Positions 26,002 through 34,309 of a DNA stretch of 64,000 nucleotides are shown here, in pieces. Every line of letters begins with the position of its first letter. Position 1 is the stretch's first letter. A program made the position numbers and the translations under genes. The notes beneath the pieces are model-generated. The model saw only the letters and a program-made list of their open reading frames with translations. It had not been told where the DNA came from and searched no databases. The DNA comes from Tritonibacter litoralis (lineage in GTDB: Bacteria; Pseudomonadota; Alphaproteobacteria; Rhodobacterales; Rhodobacteraceae), in NCBI RefSeq assembly GCF_009496005.1, contig NZ_WIBF01000004.1:62001-126000 (forward strand). Direction: 5' to 3'.

Positions 26002-26781
26002 TTACTCGCCGTAGATGTCAAAGGTGAAGTAATCGGCCGAGATCTTCTCGTAGGTGCCGTCGGTGCGGATCTCTGCGATGGCCGCGTTTACTTTGGCCAG
26101 AAGCTCGGTGTCTTCCTTGCGCATGCCAACGCCAACGCCATAGCCCAGAACGTCCTGGTCAGCCGCTACGGCCCCTTTGAATTCACAGCAGGCTTTGCCT
26201 TCGTCAGAGGTGATGAACGGTTCCATCGCGAGGGAGTCGCCGATCACAACGTCGATACGGCCCGCCGCCAGATCCTGCAGTTCTTCGTCCAGGGTCTGGT
26301 AAAAGCGGATTTCGCTGGCGGTTTCGGCAAAATATTTCTCAGCATAGACTTGCTGGATCGAACCGGACTGCGCACCGATATAGGCGCCCTTCAGACCTTC
26401 GGGGCTGTTTTCGAATTTGCTGCCCTTGGCCATGACCAGCGCGGTTGGCGTGTCATAATATTTGTCAGAGAAGTTGATCTGTTCCGCCCGCGCCGGGGTG
26501 ATGGACATGGAGCCGATGATCATATCGATCTTTTCCGAATTAAGCGCCGGGATGATGCCTTCCCATGCCACCGGGGTGACAATGCATTCGGCTTCGATAC
26601 GCGCGCACAGCTCGTTCATGAAGTCGATTTCCCAGCCTTTCCATTCGCCGGATGCATCCGGGGCATAGAACGGCGGATAAGGTTCGGCGGAAACGCCAAC
26701 TTTCAAGGTTTCGGCGGCAACTGGTGCGGCCAGTGCCGCGGCACTGGTGGCAAGAATGGCAAAGCTCAGTTTGCGAAGCAT
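26002..26781 (-). CDS. Amino-acid ABC transporter periplasmic binding protein
   Basis: The 259-residue protein has a signal peptide (about residues 1-22, ending 'APVAAE') and a type-3 solute-binding domain ('VGVSAEPYPPFYAPDASGEW', 'DMIIGSMSITPARAEQINFS'). It resembles HisJ/ArgT, the histidine and basic amino-acid binders. Two adjacent Cys ('GKACCEF') and two others may form disulfides. The ATG at 26781 has GGGAGA 6 nt upstream; a 50-codon extension into the ATPase spacer was rejected. The ATPase gene upstream is 55 bp away. Confidence 0.92.
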   Translation of the reverse strand: MLRKLSFAILATSAAALAAPVAAETLKVGVSAEPYPPFYAPDASGEWKGWEIDFMNELCARIEAECIVTPVAWEGIIPALNSEKIDMIIGSMSITPARAEQINFSDKYYDTPTALVMAKGSKFENSPEGLKGAYIGAQSGSIQQVYAEKYFAETASEIRFYQTLDEELQDLAAGRIDVVIGDSLAMEPFITSDEGKACCEFKGAVAADQDVLGYGVGVGMRKEDTELLAKVNAAIAEIRTDGTYEKISADYFTFDIYGE

Positions 26782-26836
26782 GGTATTCTCCCTATGGGTG
26801 ACGTGATGGGGTAAAAAGGGCGCAGGACGACAGGCG

Positions 26837-27607
26837 TCAGGCGACAGAGCGAATGAACTGTTGCAGGTTCGGCGATTGCGGATCGCCAAAGATCTGCTCG
26901 GGTGGGCCTTCTTCCTCGATCCGACCATCACGCAAATAGATCACGTGGCTGGCCACATCGCGGGCAAAGGCCATTTCATGGGTGACCAGCACCATTGTGC
27001 GTTTTTCCGCCGCCAGATCCCGGATCACGCTGAGCACTTCGCCCACCAGTTCCGGATCAAGCGCCGAGGTCGGCTCATCAAACAGCATGGCCAGCGGGTC
27101 CACCGCCAGCACCCGCGCAATGGCCGCGCGCTGCTGCTGTCCACCGGACATAAAGGCCGGATAGACGTCTTCCTTTTCAGCCAGTCCAACACGGGCGAGC
27201 ACGTCGCGACCACGTGCAACCGCCTGCTCCTTGGGTACGCCAAGGACATGGATCGGGACTTCGATCACATTCTGCAAAACGGTGCGATGTGGCCACAGGT
27301 TAAAGTTCTGAAACACCATCCCAAGCTGCGACCGGATCCGCTGCACCTGTTTCGGCGAAGCGGGCTCCATTGCGTTGGTCCCCAACTGGCGCATCTCATA
27401 GGCTTCGCCCTGGATCGCAATGCGACCCGAGCTTGGCTTTTCGAGCATATTGATACAGCGCAGCATTGTTGATTTGCCGGATCCAGAGCCCCCGATCACG
27501 GCAACCACGTCGCCCGGATAAGCGGTCATCGAAACGCCTTTCAGCACCTCTATCGCGCCATAGCTCTTGTGCAGATCGCGGATTTCAATCGCGGGATCTT
27601 GTGTCAT
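26837..27607 (-). CDS. Amino-acid ABC transporter ATP-binding protein
   Basis: The 256-residue ATPase has Walker A 'GGSGSGKST', Q-loop 'VFQNFNLWPH', signature 'MSGGQQQRAAIAR', Walker B '[12 protein letters not shown]' and an H-loop 'VTHEM', as in HisP/GlnQ. The ATG at 27607 follows AGGAGA. It heads the transporter operon; the gene order ATPase, binding protein, HisQ-like, HisM-like is internally complete. The upstream 39 in-frame codons are not family-like. Confidence 0.93.
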   Translation of the reverse strand: MTQDPAIEIRDLHKSYGAIEVLKGVSMTAYPGDVVAVIGGSGSGKSTMLRCINMLEKPSSGRIAIQGEAYEMRQLGTNAMEPASPKQVQRIRSQLGMVFQNFNLWPHRTVLQNVIEVPIHVLGVPKEQAVARGRDVLARVGLAEKEDVYPAFMSGGQQQRAAIARVLAVDPLAMLFDEPTSALDPELVGEVLSVIRDLAAEKRTMVLVTHEMAFARDVASHVIYLRDGRIEEEGPPEQIFGDPQSPNLQQFIRSVA

Positions 27608-27787
27608 CTTCTCTCCTGTTGGCCCCGTTTGGCGGCGCTTTTGCGCTCTTGACGGGTCTGTGCGAGTCTCGCCCTGTTGTACGACTGTAAAACAGGGAAA
27701 GCACATTTCGGGCGTTTTCTGCAAGCCGATAGCGTGTCTGCACCATGTTTGGCCGGTGTCAGACGGGCGTGCGCGCCTCTTTGGGTG

Positions 27788-29026
27788 TTAATCTCTCAGC
27801 GCTTGGTCAAGATCGCGGATCAGATCGTCCACGGTCTCAAGCCCGACGCTCAGCCGGAACAGACCATCGCCTGCATAGGCGCGGTAATCGGCCAGTTGTT
27901 CTCCCTGCAGTTTATAGGTGGATTTCATCATCACGTCGGTGTCGAGCAGCGTCAGAAGGCTGCGCTGATGGCCGACGGAAAAGGCATAGTGGATCACCTT
28001 CAGACGGTCCGCAAACCTCTGTTCCGTCGCGGCCAAGTCATTGGTTTCAAAGCTGATCAATGCGCCGGGCAGATCCATCTGTCGGGCGATCAGATCCACC
28101 TGCGGATGGCTGTCCAGACTTGGGTGCAGCACACGTTTGACACGCGGATGGTCTTCCAGAAACCGGGCGATTTGGCTGGCGCTGTCGCTCATGGTTTTCA
28201 TGCGGGGGTAAAGCGTGTCGATCCCACGCAGGATCAGCCAGGCGTTCATCGCGCTGAGCGTAGACCCCAGGTAAACGCCGCTGCGGGCGCGGATTTTGGC
28301 AATCAGGGACTGGCTTCCGGCGACTGCCCCGCCCATGGCATCCCCGTGACCGTTGATAAATTTGGTCAGCGAATGAATCACCAGATCGCAGCCAAAATTC
28401 AGCGGCCGACAGGCCACCGGTGTTGCCAAAGTCGAATCCACACTGACCAGCGCGCCACCCCGATGGGCAATCTCGCTGATCCGGGCGAGGTCCGTGAACC
28501 GCAAGAGCGGATTACAGGGGCTCTCGCAATGCACCAGTTTGGTATTGGGTCGCATCGCTGCTGCGAGCGCGTCAGGATCAGACAGATTGACCTGGCTGAC
28601 CTCGATCCCGAAATCGGGCAGTACACCGCGGGCCAGCTCGGCCGCACCGGCATAGCAGACATCGCTGATAATCAGGTGATCACCCGCCTTCAACAGCCCC
28701 AGAAACGTCGCCGAGATCGCCCCAACACCGCTGGCGGTGCACATGGCCTGTTCGGCCTCTTCCAGGGCGGCGACCCGTTGTTCCAGCTCGATCACCGTCG
28801 GGTTTGTCCAGCGCGCATACATATAGGGCAGCGCGGTCAGATCCTCGACCCCATCCGCGGAAAAGGCCCCCTCTCCCGGAGTAACCATATTGTTCACCGA
28901 CATGGAGATATTGGGCTGGATCGCCCGCGTGCGGGGGTCAATCACCAACCCGGCATCAAGCGCCAAAGTCTCGCGGCCCAGGGGCTGTGGCTGCGGGATC
29001 TGCATTTTGGGGTCGATGGTGGTCAT
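27788..29026 (-). CDS. Cys/Met-metabolism PLP enzyme (cystathionine synthase/lyase-like)
   Basis: The 412-residue protein belongs to the trans-sulfuration PLP family: 'YMYARWTNPTVIELEQRVAALE', 'DVCYAGAAELA', 'VHCESPCNPLL' and the PLP-lysine motif 'HSLTKFINGHGDAMGG' (Lys near 221). It could be a cystathionine gamma-synthase, a cystathionine beta- or gamma-lyase, or a methionine gamma-lyase. Sequence alone does not settle this. It lies between an amino-acid transporter and an Lrp regulator on the same strand, which fits a catabolic lyase for an imported sulfur amino acid. Confidence 0.87.
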   Translation of the reverse strand: MTTIDPKMQIPQPQPLGRETLALDAGLVIDPRTRAIQPNISMSVNNMVTPGEGAFSADGVEDLTALPYMYARWTNPTVIELEQRVAALEEAEQAMCTASGVGAISATFLGLLKAGDHLIISDVCYAGAAELARGVLPDFGIEVSQVNLSDPDALAAAMRPNTKLVHCESPCNPLLRFTDLARISEIAHRGGALVSVDSTLATPVACRPLNFGCDLVIHSLTKFINGHGDAMGGAVAGSQSLIAKIRARSGVYLGSTLSAMNAWLILRGIDTLYPRMKTMSDSASQIARFLEDHPRVKRVLHPSLDSHPQVDLIARQMDLPGALISFETNDLAATEQRFADRLKVIHYAFSVGHQRSLLTLLDTDVMMKSTYKLQGEQLADYRAYAGDGLFRLSVGLETVDDLIRDLDQALRD

Positions 29027-29158
29027 GAGGGTCTGTCGCTTTCGTCAGGCTGGCTTGGCAGAAATCTTGCAGCGAAAAAACGACCCCTTGGCAGCGAAAT
29101 TGAACCAGATGCGCCTACATCAAGGCGCACGTGAATTGAAAGCGCCCCAAATGGAGCG

Positions 29159-29650
29159 TCAGCGGTCTTCATCCTGCAGCGGCAGCGCCAGTCCGGTTTT
29201 CAGCGACTTCAGCACCACATGGGTGGTGACGCGACGGATCTGGCGATGGGCTTTCATCATCTCGGCCGAGATGTCATCGTAATGTTCCGTGTCCCGTGCG
29301 AGGATAATCACCACGAGATCCAGCGAACCGGTCACATAGTAAAGCTGCTGGATATTGTCATTCTGCGCCACCCATTCGCGGAACCGGCCCAGCGCCTCAT
29401 AGTTTTCACGCTCGATCTCGACCCCGGCAACAAAGGTCATCAGATTGCCAGCTGCCTTGGGGTTCACCACCACGACCTCTCCGGTGATGACATTTTCCGC
29501 CTTCAGCTTGCGAATGCGGCGTTGCACAGCAGAGGCGGACAGGCCCACCCGATCCGCAATCACATCCACTTTGGTCTGGGCATCGCGTTGCAACAGGTCC
29601 AGGATATGGCGGTCAAAACTGTCAAGCTGCATGAATGAAACCTTTGTCAT
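29159..29650 (-). CDS. Lrp/AsnC-family transcriptional regulator
   Basis: The 163-residue protein has the N-terminal helix-turn-helix ('DRHILDLLQRDAQTKVDVIA', 'GLSASAVQRRIRKLKAENVI') and a RAM ligand-binding domain ('YYVTGSLDLVVIILARD'). Such regulators respond to amino acids and often control the genes beside them. The ATG at 29650 and one at 29632 (with AAAGG 8 nt upstream) are both possible. It is divergent from the TetR gene. A near-palindrome just upstream is a likely own binding site. Confidence 0.92.
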   Translation of the reverse strand: MTKVSFMQLDSFDRHILDLLQRDAQTKVDVIADRVGLSASAVQRRIRKLKAENVITGEVVVVNPKAAGNLMTFVAGVEIERENYEALGRFREWVAQNDNIQQLYYVTGSLDLVVIILARDTEHYDDISAEMMKAHRQIRRVTTHVVLKSLKTGLALPLQDEDR

Positions 29651-29667
29651 GTTGGCGCGCCCACTTA

Positions 29668-29683
29668 TTGTACAATTGAACAA
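29668..29683. promoter_or_regulatory. Near-palindrome upstream of the Lrp gene
   Basis: TTGTACAATTGAACAA is 14/16 self-complementary and lies 18 bp before the longer Lrp start. Lrp/AsnC proteins bind such AT-rich palindromes. It includes ATTGAACAA (29675-29683), repeated exactly at 29750-29758 in the TetR promoter region. Confidence 0.45.
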
Positions 29684-29759
29684 CAAGAAAGGAAGCCCGC
29701 CCGCCCCAACGGGAGGTTTGAAAGTGGAACCGCTTGAACCCGCGCGTTTATTGAACAAA

Positions 29760-29771
29760 TGTAGATCTACA
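29760..29771. promoter_or_regulatory. Perfect palindrome upstream of the TetR gene
   Basis: TGTAGATCTACA is a perfect 12-bp palindrome 68 bp before the TetR start codon, next to a second ATTGAACAA copy. It is the best candidate for a TetR-family operator in this divergent region. Confidence 0.45.
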
Positions 29772-29838
29772 AAAACGCGCGACACAGGCGCAGGGCCGGG
29801 ACAGGCCACCCCGTGGCAGGAAGAGGACACCCACCCAG

Positions 29839-30516
29839 ATGACGCGCAAGACTTTTCAACGCCTGTCAGAAGACGTGCGCCGCCGTGAACTGATCGAAGC
29901 CACGTTGAATGTGGTCGCCGACCATGGGCTGCATGCGGCCAGTGCGCGGAAAATCGCGGCAGAGGCCGGTGTGTCAGCCGGGCTGATCCGCCACTATTTT
30001 GCCTCCAAGGATGAGATGGTGCGCGAGGCCTATGCCTATCTGATCGGAATGCTCACCGGTCAGGCCGCACGGGATGCGGATGCGCCGGACCGTTCGGCCG
30101 AAAGCCGTCTGGCGTCCTTTATCGCGCGCAACCTGTCCGAACCGAACCTGTCGAGTTTCAAGGTCTCTTTATGGGCGACATTTATTGGCGTGGTGCGGTC
30201 AGATCCTGAGTTTGATCGTATTCACAAGGAGTCATATGGTGAATTTCTGGAAATTCTCGAAGGACTGATCCCCGAGGTTCTGGCCGCCCACGGGCGCAGC
30301 GTTACCGCAGCAGAGACCAAGCGCCTGTCGATTGTGGTAAACGGTGTCATTGACGGGCTGTGGCTGGAAGGATCGCTGGAGCACGGGATTTACGACCCTT
30401 CGGGGCTGGCCGAAATCGGCGTCGCCGCCTGTGAGGATCTGTTGCATCTGCCGAAGGGAACTTTGACCCGGCACATTGATTTGGACGCCCGCGCACAAGA
30501 CCGCGCGCGGGCATGA
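29839..30516 (+). CDS. TetR-family repressor, BetI-like
   Basis: The 225-residue protein has a TetR helix-turn-helix ('ARKIAAEAGVSAGLIRHYFA') and a C-terminal part like BetI ('FKVSLWATFIGVVRSDPEF', 'VVNGVIDGLWLEGSL'), the choline-responsive repressor of glycine-betaine synthesis. No betA or betB gene lies downstream; instead a broken LysE-family gene faces it. It may control a distant bet operon, or be a paralogue with another ligand. The symbol betI is withheld for that reason. Confidence 0.82.
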   Translation: MTRKTFQRLSEDVRRRELIEATLNVVADHGLHAASARKIAAEAGVSAGLIRHYFASKDEMVREAYAYLIGMLTGQAARDADAPDRSAESRLASFIARNLSEPNLSSFKVSLWATFIGVVRSDPEFDRIHKESYGEFLEILEGLIPEVLAAHGRSVTAAETKRLSIVVNGVIDGLWLEGSLEHGIYDPSGLAEIGVAACEDLLHLPKGTLTRHIDLDARAQDRARA

Positions 30517-30603
30517 GGCCAACATCGGGGCGGACATATGCCCGGAGAGAATGTGGCTGTCGCCGACGCGGTCTGTAAACACACACTAAATGAAACTCAG
30601 AAG

Positions 30604-30920
30604 TCAGCGTCGTCCAGACACGCGCACTGCGGCTGAAACTGGTTTGGCGCGCCGGATCATCTGAACTCCCAACCAAATGAGGTATACGACCACCGCTCAT
30701 TGATAAGGCTGAGGGCGATCGCGGATGCCGTGATAACTGCTGCAAGCCCCAACCCCGCCGCCAGCATCTGCAGTGCATTTGCAGAAAGGTCGCCTGCCGC
30801 GGTGGCAAGCGACCGGCGGAAGCCGTGAACACCACTATTTGTCAGCATCAACAGCTGGCTTGGCCCTGGCGTACTCATCAAGGCGAGAACAGTGAACACG
30901 TATAACGTCCAGGTTTCCAA
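30604..30920 (-). pseudogene. LysE/RhtB-family exporter remnant, frameshifted
   Basis: The first 75 or so codons encode the start of a LysE-type amino-acid exporter ('LMSTPGPSQLLMLTNSGVHG', 'ALQMLAAGLGLAAVI'). The frame then runs to a stop at 30657. In the next frame the expected continuation 'AVVVYLIWLGVQMIRRAKP' is found around 30690-30620 and ends at 30604. Both pieces together reach only about 105 residues, about half the family length of 205. A frameshift near 30690 plus loss of the 3' half is the simplest reading. Confidence 0.75.
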
Positions 30921-31083
30921 GGGCTTAACTCGCTGTCCCTTTGTTTGGTTCTGTATTGCTTTGAAAAGACGGTCTCACAATTTCGCAGCATGTGTATGCA
31001 GGCAAACCTGAACTTCTTCTCATGTGTGATCAATGAATTTGCGCGCCTTGTCGACTGGCGAAAGCGCTGTGTCCTTCTGCGGC

Positions 31084-32307
31084 TTATTCTCCTATGGTTG
31101 CCTGGACCACCAACGCGGAAATCATCCCCATATGAGAAGATCGGTGTGAGACACGGTCGCCGGGTTGCAGAAAGCGGTAGGATTTGCGCTCTTCGTTTAA
31201 AAACGTCTCGACAACCGCCTGATAGGGCGTGCGCCCTTTCAGGACGTGGCCATCGATCACATACCGGAATGAACCGCGTAAAATTTGGCGCAGACTGGGC
31301 GGCATAAAGATCACCCCTTCGGCCGTTCCGGACATCAGGACCTGTCCTTGGGCAATTCGGGCATCTTCCACGAGATGCCAATACCGCGACTGATAAAGAA
31401 ACCGTGCCTCTGTTGTATCGGCCAGGATTTTTTCCACCAGATCGCGAAACGAAAGGATCATGTCACCGGCGCGGGTATCTTGACGAGGCTCCCCGTTGAC
31501 AGATGTCGTTAAGCGCTCGGTTTCAACAAACCTGCGCCAATCCCGTGGCACAACAAAAACTCCGCCAGAGGGGAAATGGTCCGGGCCACTTTTGGCGTCG
31601 CTGAACCCTTTGCCTGAATCCAGATTGTCCGGGTCGATCAAACGCATCAAAGCAGCCCGATCGGAAAAATCCCCGCACAAGAAGAACCCTTTGCGGGCTT
31701 GATCAAAATCCTCGACGCTTTTGATGTCGCGATCAAATCGCGCGCAAATCTCCACCTCATAATCAAGCAGTTCGTGTTCTGTCACAGATACGGTTGTAAC
31801 CGGCGGTGTAGCTGCACCGAATTTTGGAAAATTGAACACCGATTGGGCCTGAGTTTCCTCCTGGTGCTCGGGGAAATTGGTGCCGCTTGCAATGTGGCGG
31901 CTGGCTGTACCAGCGGCGGGCAACAGGTCAGTGTACGGGTGGCTAACAAGGGGAAATGACGTCTCTCCGGTGGAAGGCACCGAAGCCAATGTGCGGAGGC
32001 GGTCCAAACCGATCTGCTCGATCACCTGAAAGAATTCGACCTCAGACGTGAGCCCCTGTGCGGTGAGGTCAAGGCCCGTAATGGACTGTGGCGTCACATC
32101 AGTCACCAACAGCACATGCGGTGCGGACGCAGGACCTTTGTCTATCAGCGCCAATGTGACGCCGTCTTCCGGGGGCAATACCCCCATCTTGAGAGGCGCG
32201 GTTTCGTGCATAAATGCGTTGCGGCGGTCGGGGTCTTCGGGGTGCAAAAGAAAAAGACCCGTGGCCAGGCCGATACCCGCCGCCGTGAGAAGGATTAAAA
32301 TTCGCAT
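31084..32307 (-). CDS. Membrane-anchored fumarylacetoacetate-hydrolase-fold protein
   Basis: The 407-residue protein starts with a signal anchor ('ILILLTAAGIGLATGLFLL') and from about residue 137 follows the FAH pattern: 'SGTNFPEHQEE' (His148), 'LLDYEVEICARF' (Glu184, Glu186), 'CGDFSDRA' (Asp213), 'SDAKSGPDHFPSGG' (Lys239), 'VNGEPRQDTRAGDMI' and 'QVLMSGTAEGVIF'. The metal-binding Glu-x-Glu and Asp are kept, so an active hydrolase or decarboxylase is possible. FAH enzymes are normally cytosolic, so the N-terminal anchor is odd. Residues 22-136 match nothing that I recognise. It is 39 bp downstream of the MipA/OmpV gene. Confidence 0.7.
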   Translation of the reverse strand: MRILILLTAAGIGLATGLFLLHPEDPDRRNAFMHETAPLKMGVLPPEDGVTLALIDKGPASAPHVLLVTDVTPQSITGLDLTAQGLTSEVEFFQVIEQIGLDRLRTLASVPSTGETSFPLVSHPYTDLLPAAGTASRHIASGTNFPEHQEETQAQSVFNFPKFGAATPPVTTVSVTEHELLDYEVEICARFDRDIKSVEDFDQARKGFFLCGDFSDRAALMRLIDPDNLDSGKGFSDAKSGPDHFPSGGVFVVPRDWRRFVETERLTTSVNGEPRQDTRAGDMILSFRDLVEKILADTTEARFLYQSRYWHLVEDARIAQGQVLMSGTAEGVIFMPPSLRQILRGSFRYVIDGHVLKGRTPYQAVVETFLNEERKSYRFLQPGDRVSHRSSHMGMISALVVQATIGE

Positions 32308-32346
32308 CGCTCATCCTGTTTTGGCAAATGTGAAGGCACGATCAGC

Positions 32347-33135
32347 TCAGAACCGGAACAGGACGCCAGCGGTCAGGCTGGTTTGCGTGTCTTCCAGGCT
32401 CACACTGCTGTCTTTTGCGTCCCCCGTGAGCGTCGAGACATCGAGGCTTGTAAACAGGATTGTACGCGGTCGTAGCGCATAGCTCCCGGTCAGCACTATC
32501 CCTCCTTGAGCAACACCCGAATTGGCATCAAACGTCGCCAGACCTGATGCGACGGACTGGGTCGGCGTTACAGAAAAATAAGTGTCCATCCAGGAGTCAT
32601 CTGCCCAGATGAAGTATGGCGTCGCCGACAGCCGCATGCGGTTGTTGACCTGCGCGCTATAGGTGCCAAAAAGCTTTACCTGGGTTCCGTCGGAGCCTTC
32701 ATCGGACAAGCCATGTTGGAGTTCGACACCATATGTCAGCGGTCCGGTTTCATACTCCACAAACAGGGTTGCAATGGCGCCGGCTTCGATATCGGGCAAA
32801 CCGTTCAGGTTTGGCTCATCCGCTGCGATCCGTTCCTCAAAATCATAGCCAAGACCAAACCCATATTTCAGATCACCGCTGCCAAATTTGTTGGAGTTTT
32901 GCAGGCCCAAACCACGTTGGTTCAGAAAACCATACCGGCCGATCTCAAGATCAAGGATCGGGATCAAATTGCTTTCTTGCTCGTCTGATCCAAGGAAGGT
33001 GGGCCCATATGATACGCCCAAGCCAACAGCACCGCGCACGCCGCGATCTTGCGCGTGGGCCGCGGGGGCGATCAGCGAAACTAGAATTGCAAAACTGGTA
33101 GCCGCGCGGGCATGGGATGGAATATCCAAGTTCAT
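32347..33135 (-). CDS. MipA/OmpV-family outer-membrane protein
   Basis: The 262-residue protein has a signal peptide (about 1-32, ending 'APAAHAQ'), alternating beta strands and a C-terminal Phe ('GVLFRF') as expected for an outer-membrane barrel. 'GVSYGPTFLGSDEQESNLIP' and 'RGLGLQNSNKFG' resemble the MipA/OmpV family, members of which scaffold murein enzymes or form channels. The ATG at 33135 has AAAGG 8 nt upstream; a 71-codon extension lies in the promoter region. It is divergent from the LytTR regulator, probably its controller. Confidence 0.83.
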   Translation of the reverse strand: MNLDIPSHARAATSFAILVSLIAPAAHAQDRGVRGAVGLGVSYGPTFLGSDEQESNLIPILDLEIGRYGFLNQRGLGLQNSNKFGSGDLKYGFGLGYDFEERIAADEPNLNGLPDIEAGAIATLFVEYETGPLTYGVELQHGLSDEGSDGTQVKLFGTYSAQVNNRMRLSATPYFIWADDSWMDTYFSVTPTQSVASGLATFDANSGVAQGGIVLTGSYALRPRTILFTSLDVSTLTGDAKDSSVSLEDTQTSLTAGVLFRF

Positions 33136-33272
33136 TTTGTGACCTTTCAAACGCTTGCTCAGACCACGCAGCACCGCAGTGCGACAGATCGCACCATCCG
33201 GCCTACGCTTGCGACATCTGCGCAGTGCGCTTTCCGGCCGAAAAGCCAAACCACTTGAAACCACGGGCTTAT

Positions 33273-33325
33273 TTCGCCAACGGCAGGCCGCGTTTCGCGA
33301 ACGGTAGATTTCAACCGTTCGCGAA
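33273..33325. promoter_or_regulatory. Probable LytTR operator: 21-bp spaced direct repeats and inverted repeat
   Basis: TTCGCCAACGGCAG (33273-33286) is followed exactly 21 bp later by TTCGCGAACGGTAG (33294-33307). The second copy forms a perfect 12-bp inverted repeat with ACCGTTCGCGAA (33314-33325), loop of 8 bp. LytTR proteins typically bind two direct repeats 21 bp apart on one DNA face. The site lies between the divergent mipA-like and LytTR genes. Confidence 0.6.
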
Positions 33326-33400
33326 TTACCTGTGTTCCTCTGCGCCACTCGTGGCTAACGTCTCAGACGACTCCTATCCTATGTTCGGTGTTGTGGCCCC

Positions 33401-34231
33401 ATGCCCTTAGAGTTCAAACTCAGCAATCTAATGACCTTTTTGGGTGGTGAAACCGTGTCACGGCGGCACCGGCTGTTGGTTGGCGCGATCCTCCTGTTGG
33501 CCTGCGCAACGGTGCTGGCCGGTCTGGAACCCGGCGCCACCAGAGAGCTTTCATTTCTCTGGGCTGTGATACATTGGATCGCCCATCTTTTGGGGGCGGT
33601 GCTGATCCTGGCTTTGCTCACGATTTTAGCAATGCGCCTGGGACTTCCCGACCTCTGGGCAATGGGGGCTGCAGTTTTATTGCTGCCGCTTTGCCTGGCG
33701 CCGCTCTCTTTGGGGATGGAGGCTGTCATCGCCAATGCCACTGGGGGAACTGATCTGGACCCAGATGGGTATTGGGAAGAACTCAGCCATGTCGCGTTAC
33801 CCGCCATCGGCCTCACGACGTTGGCGGTTCTTGCGGTGTTCAAAGCGGCCGAGTTCGCCATGGCGCATCGTGCACCGCTGATGGCGCGCTTTGATAAAGA
33901 GCCGACCCTGCGGAGCCTGTTTGCGGATCTGCCCCATACCCTTGGTGAGGATTTGATCAGCGTCAGCGCCAATGATCATTATGTGCATCTGCGGACCGTG
34001 GAGGGCAGCACGATGCTGAACCTGAAATTCACTGATTGCGTGGAAAAACTTTCGCCCCTGAAAGGCGTTCAGGTACATCGATCCCATTGGGTGCGCCTAA
34101 AACACATTGACCAGGTGCGACCAAACGGCAGTAGCTATCTATGTATCATGCGGGACGGTTCTGAGATCTCAGTCAGCAGACGCAGATACGCAGGTCTCAA
34201 ACAAGCGCTTGAAAGACACGCCGCAGGATAG
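33401..34231 (+). CDS. Membrane-bound LytTR-domain regulator
   Basis: The 276-residue protein has four hydrophobic helices (about 24-42, 50-80, 85-110 and 127-150) followed by a LytTR DNA-binding domain (about 170-270: 'ISVSANDHYVHLRTVEGSTM', 'VHRSHWVRLKHIDQV'). No receiver domain is present, so it is a one-component regulator tethered to the inner membrane. It probably controls the divergent mipA-like/FAH genes through the adjacent repeats. What the membrane part senses is unknown. Confidence 0.87.
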   Translation: MPLEFKLSNLMTFLGGETVSRRHRLLVGAILLLACATVLAGLEPGATRELSFLWAVIHWIAHLLGAVLILALLTILAMRLGLPDLWAMGAAVLLLPLCLAPLSLGMEAVIANATGGTDLDPDGYWEELSHVALPAIGLTTLAVLAVFKAAEFAMAHRAPLMARFDKEPTLRSLFADLPHTLGEDLISVSANDHYVHLRTVEGSTMLNLKFTDCVEKLSPLKGVQVHRSHWVRLKHIDQVRPNGSSYLCIMRDGSEISVSRRRYAGLKQALERHAAG

Positions 34232-34309
34232 CGGTCGCCACCATATTGTCAAAATACGGTGGCTCACGCATATCTACGGCTTTTTCCTGAAATCCTGCGT
34301 CAAGGGCGG

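Noticed and set aside
27677-29134. 485-codon plus-strand frame over the PLP enzyme
   Set aside because: Shadow of a gene whose minus-strand product has clear trans-sulfuration enzyme motifs.
29027-29158. SAM-type riboswitch upstream of the trans-sulfuration enzyme
   Set aside because: No conserved SAM-II or SAM-V pseudoknot sequence could be matched in the 132-bp region.
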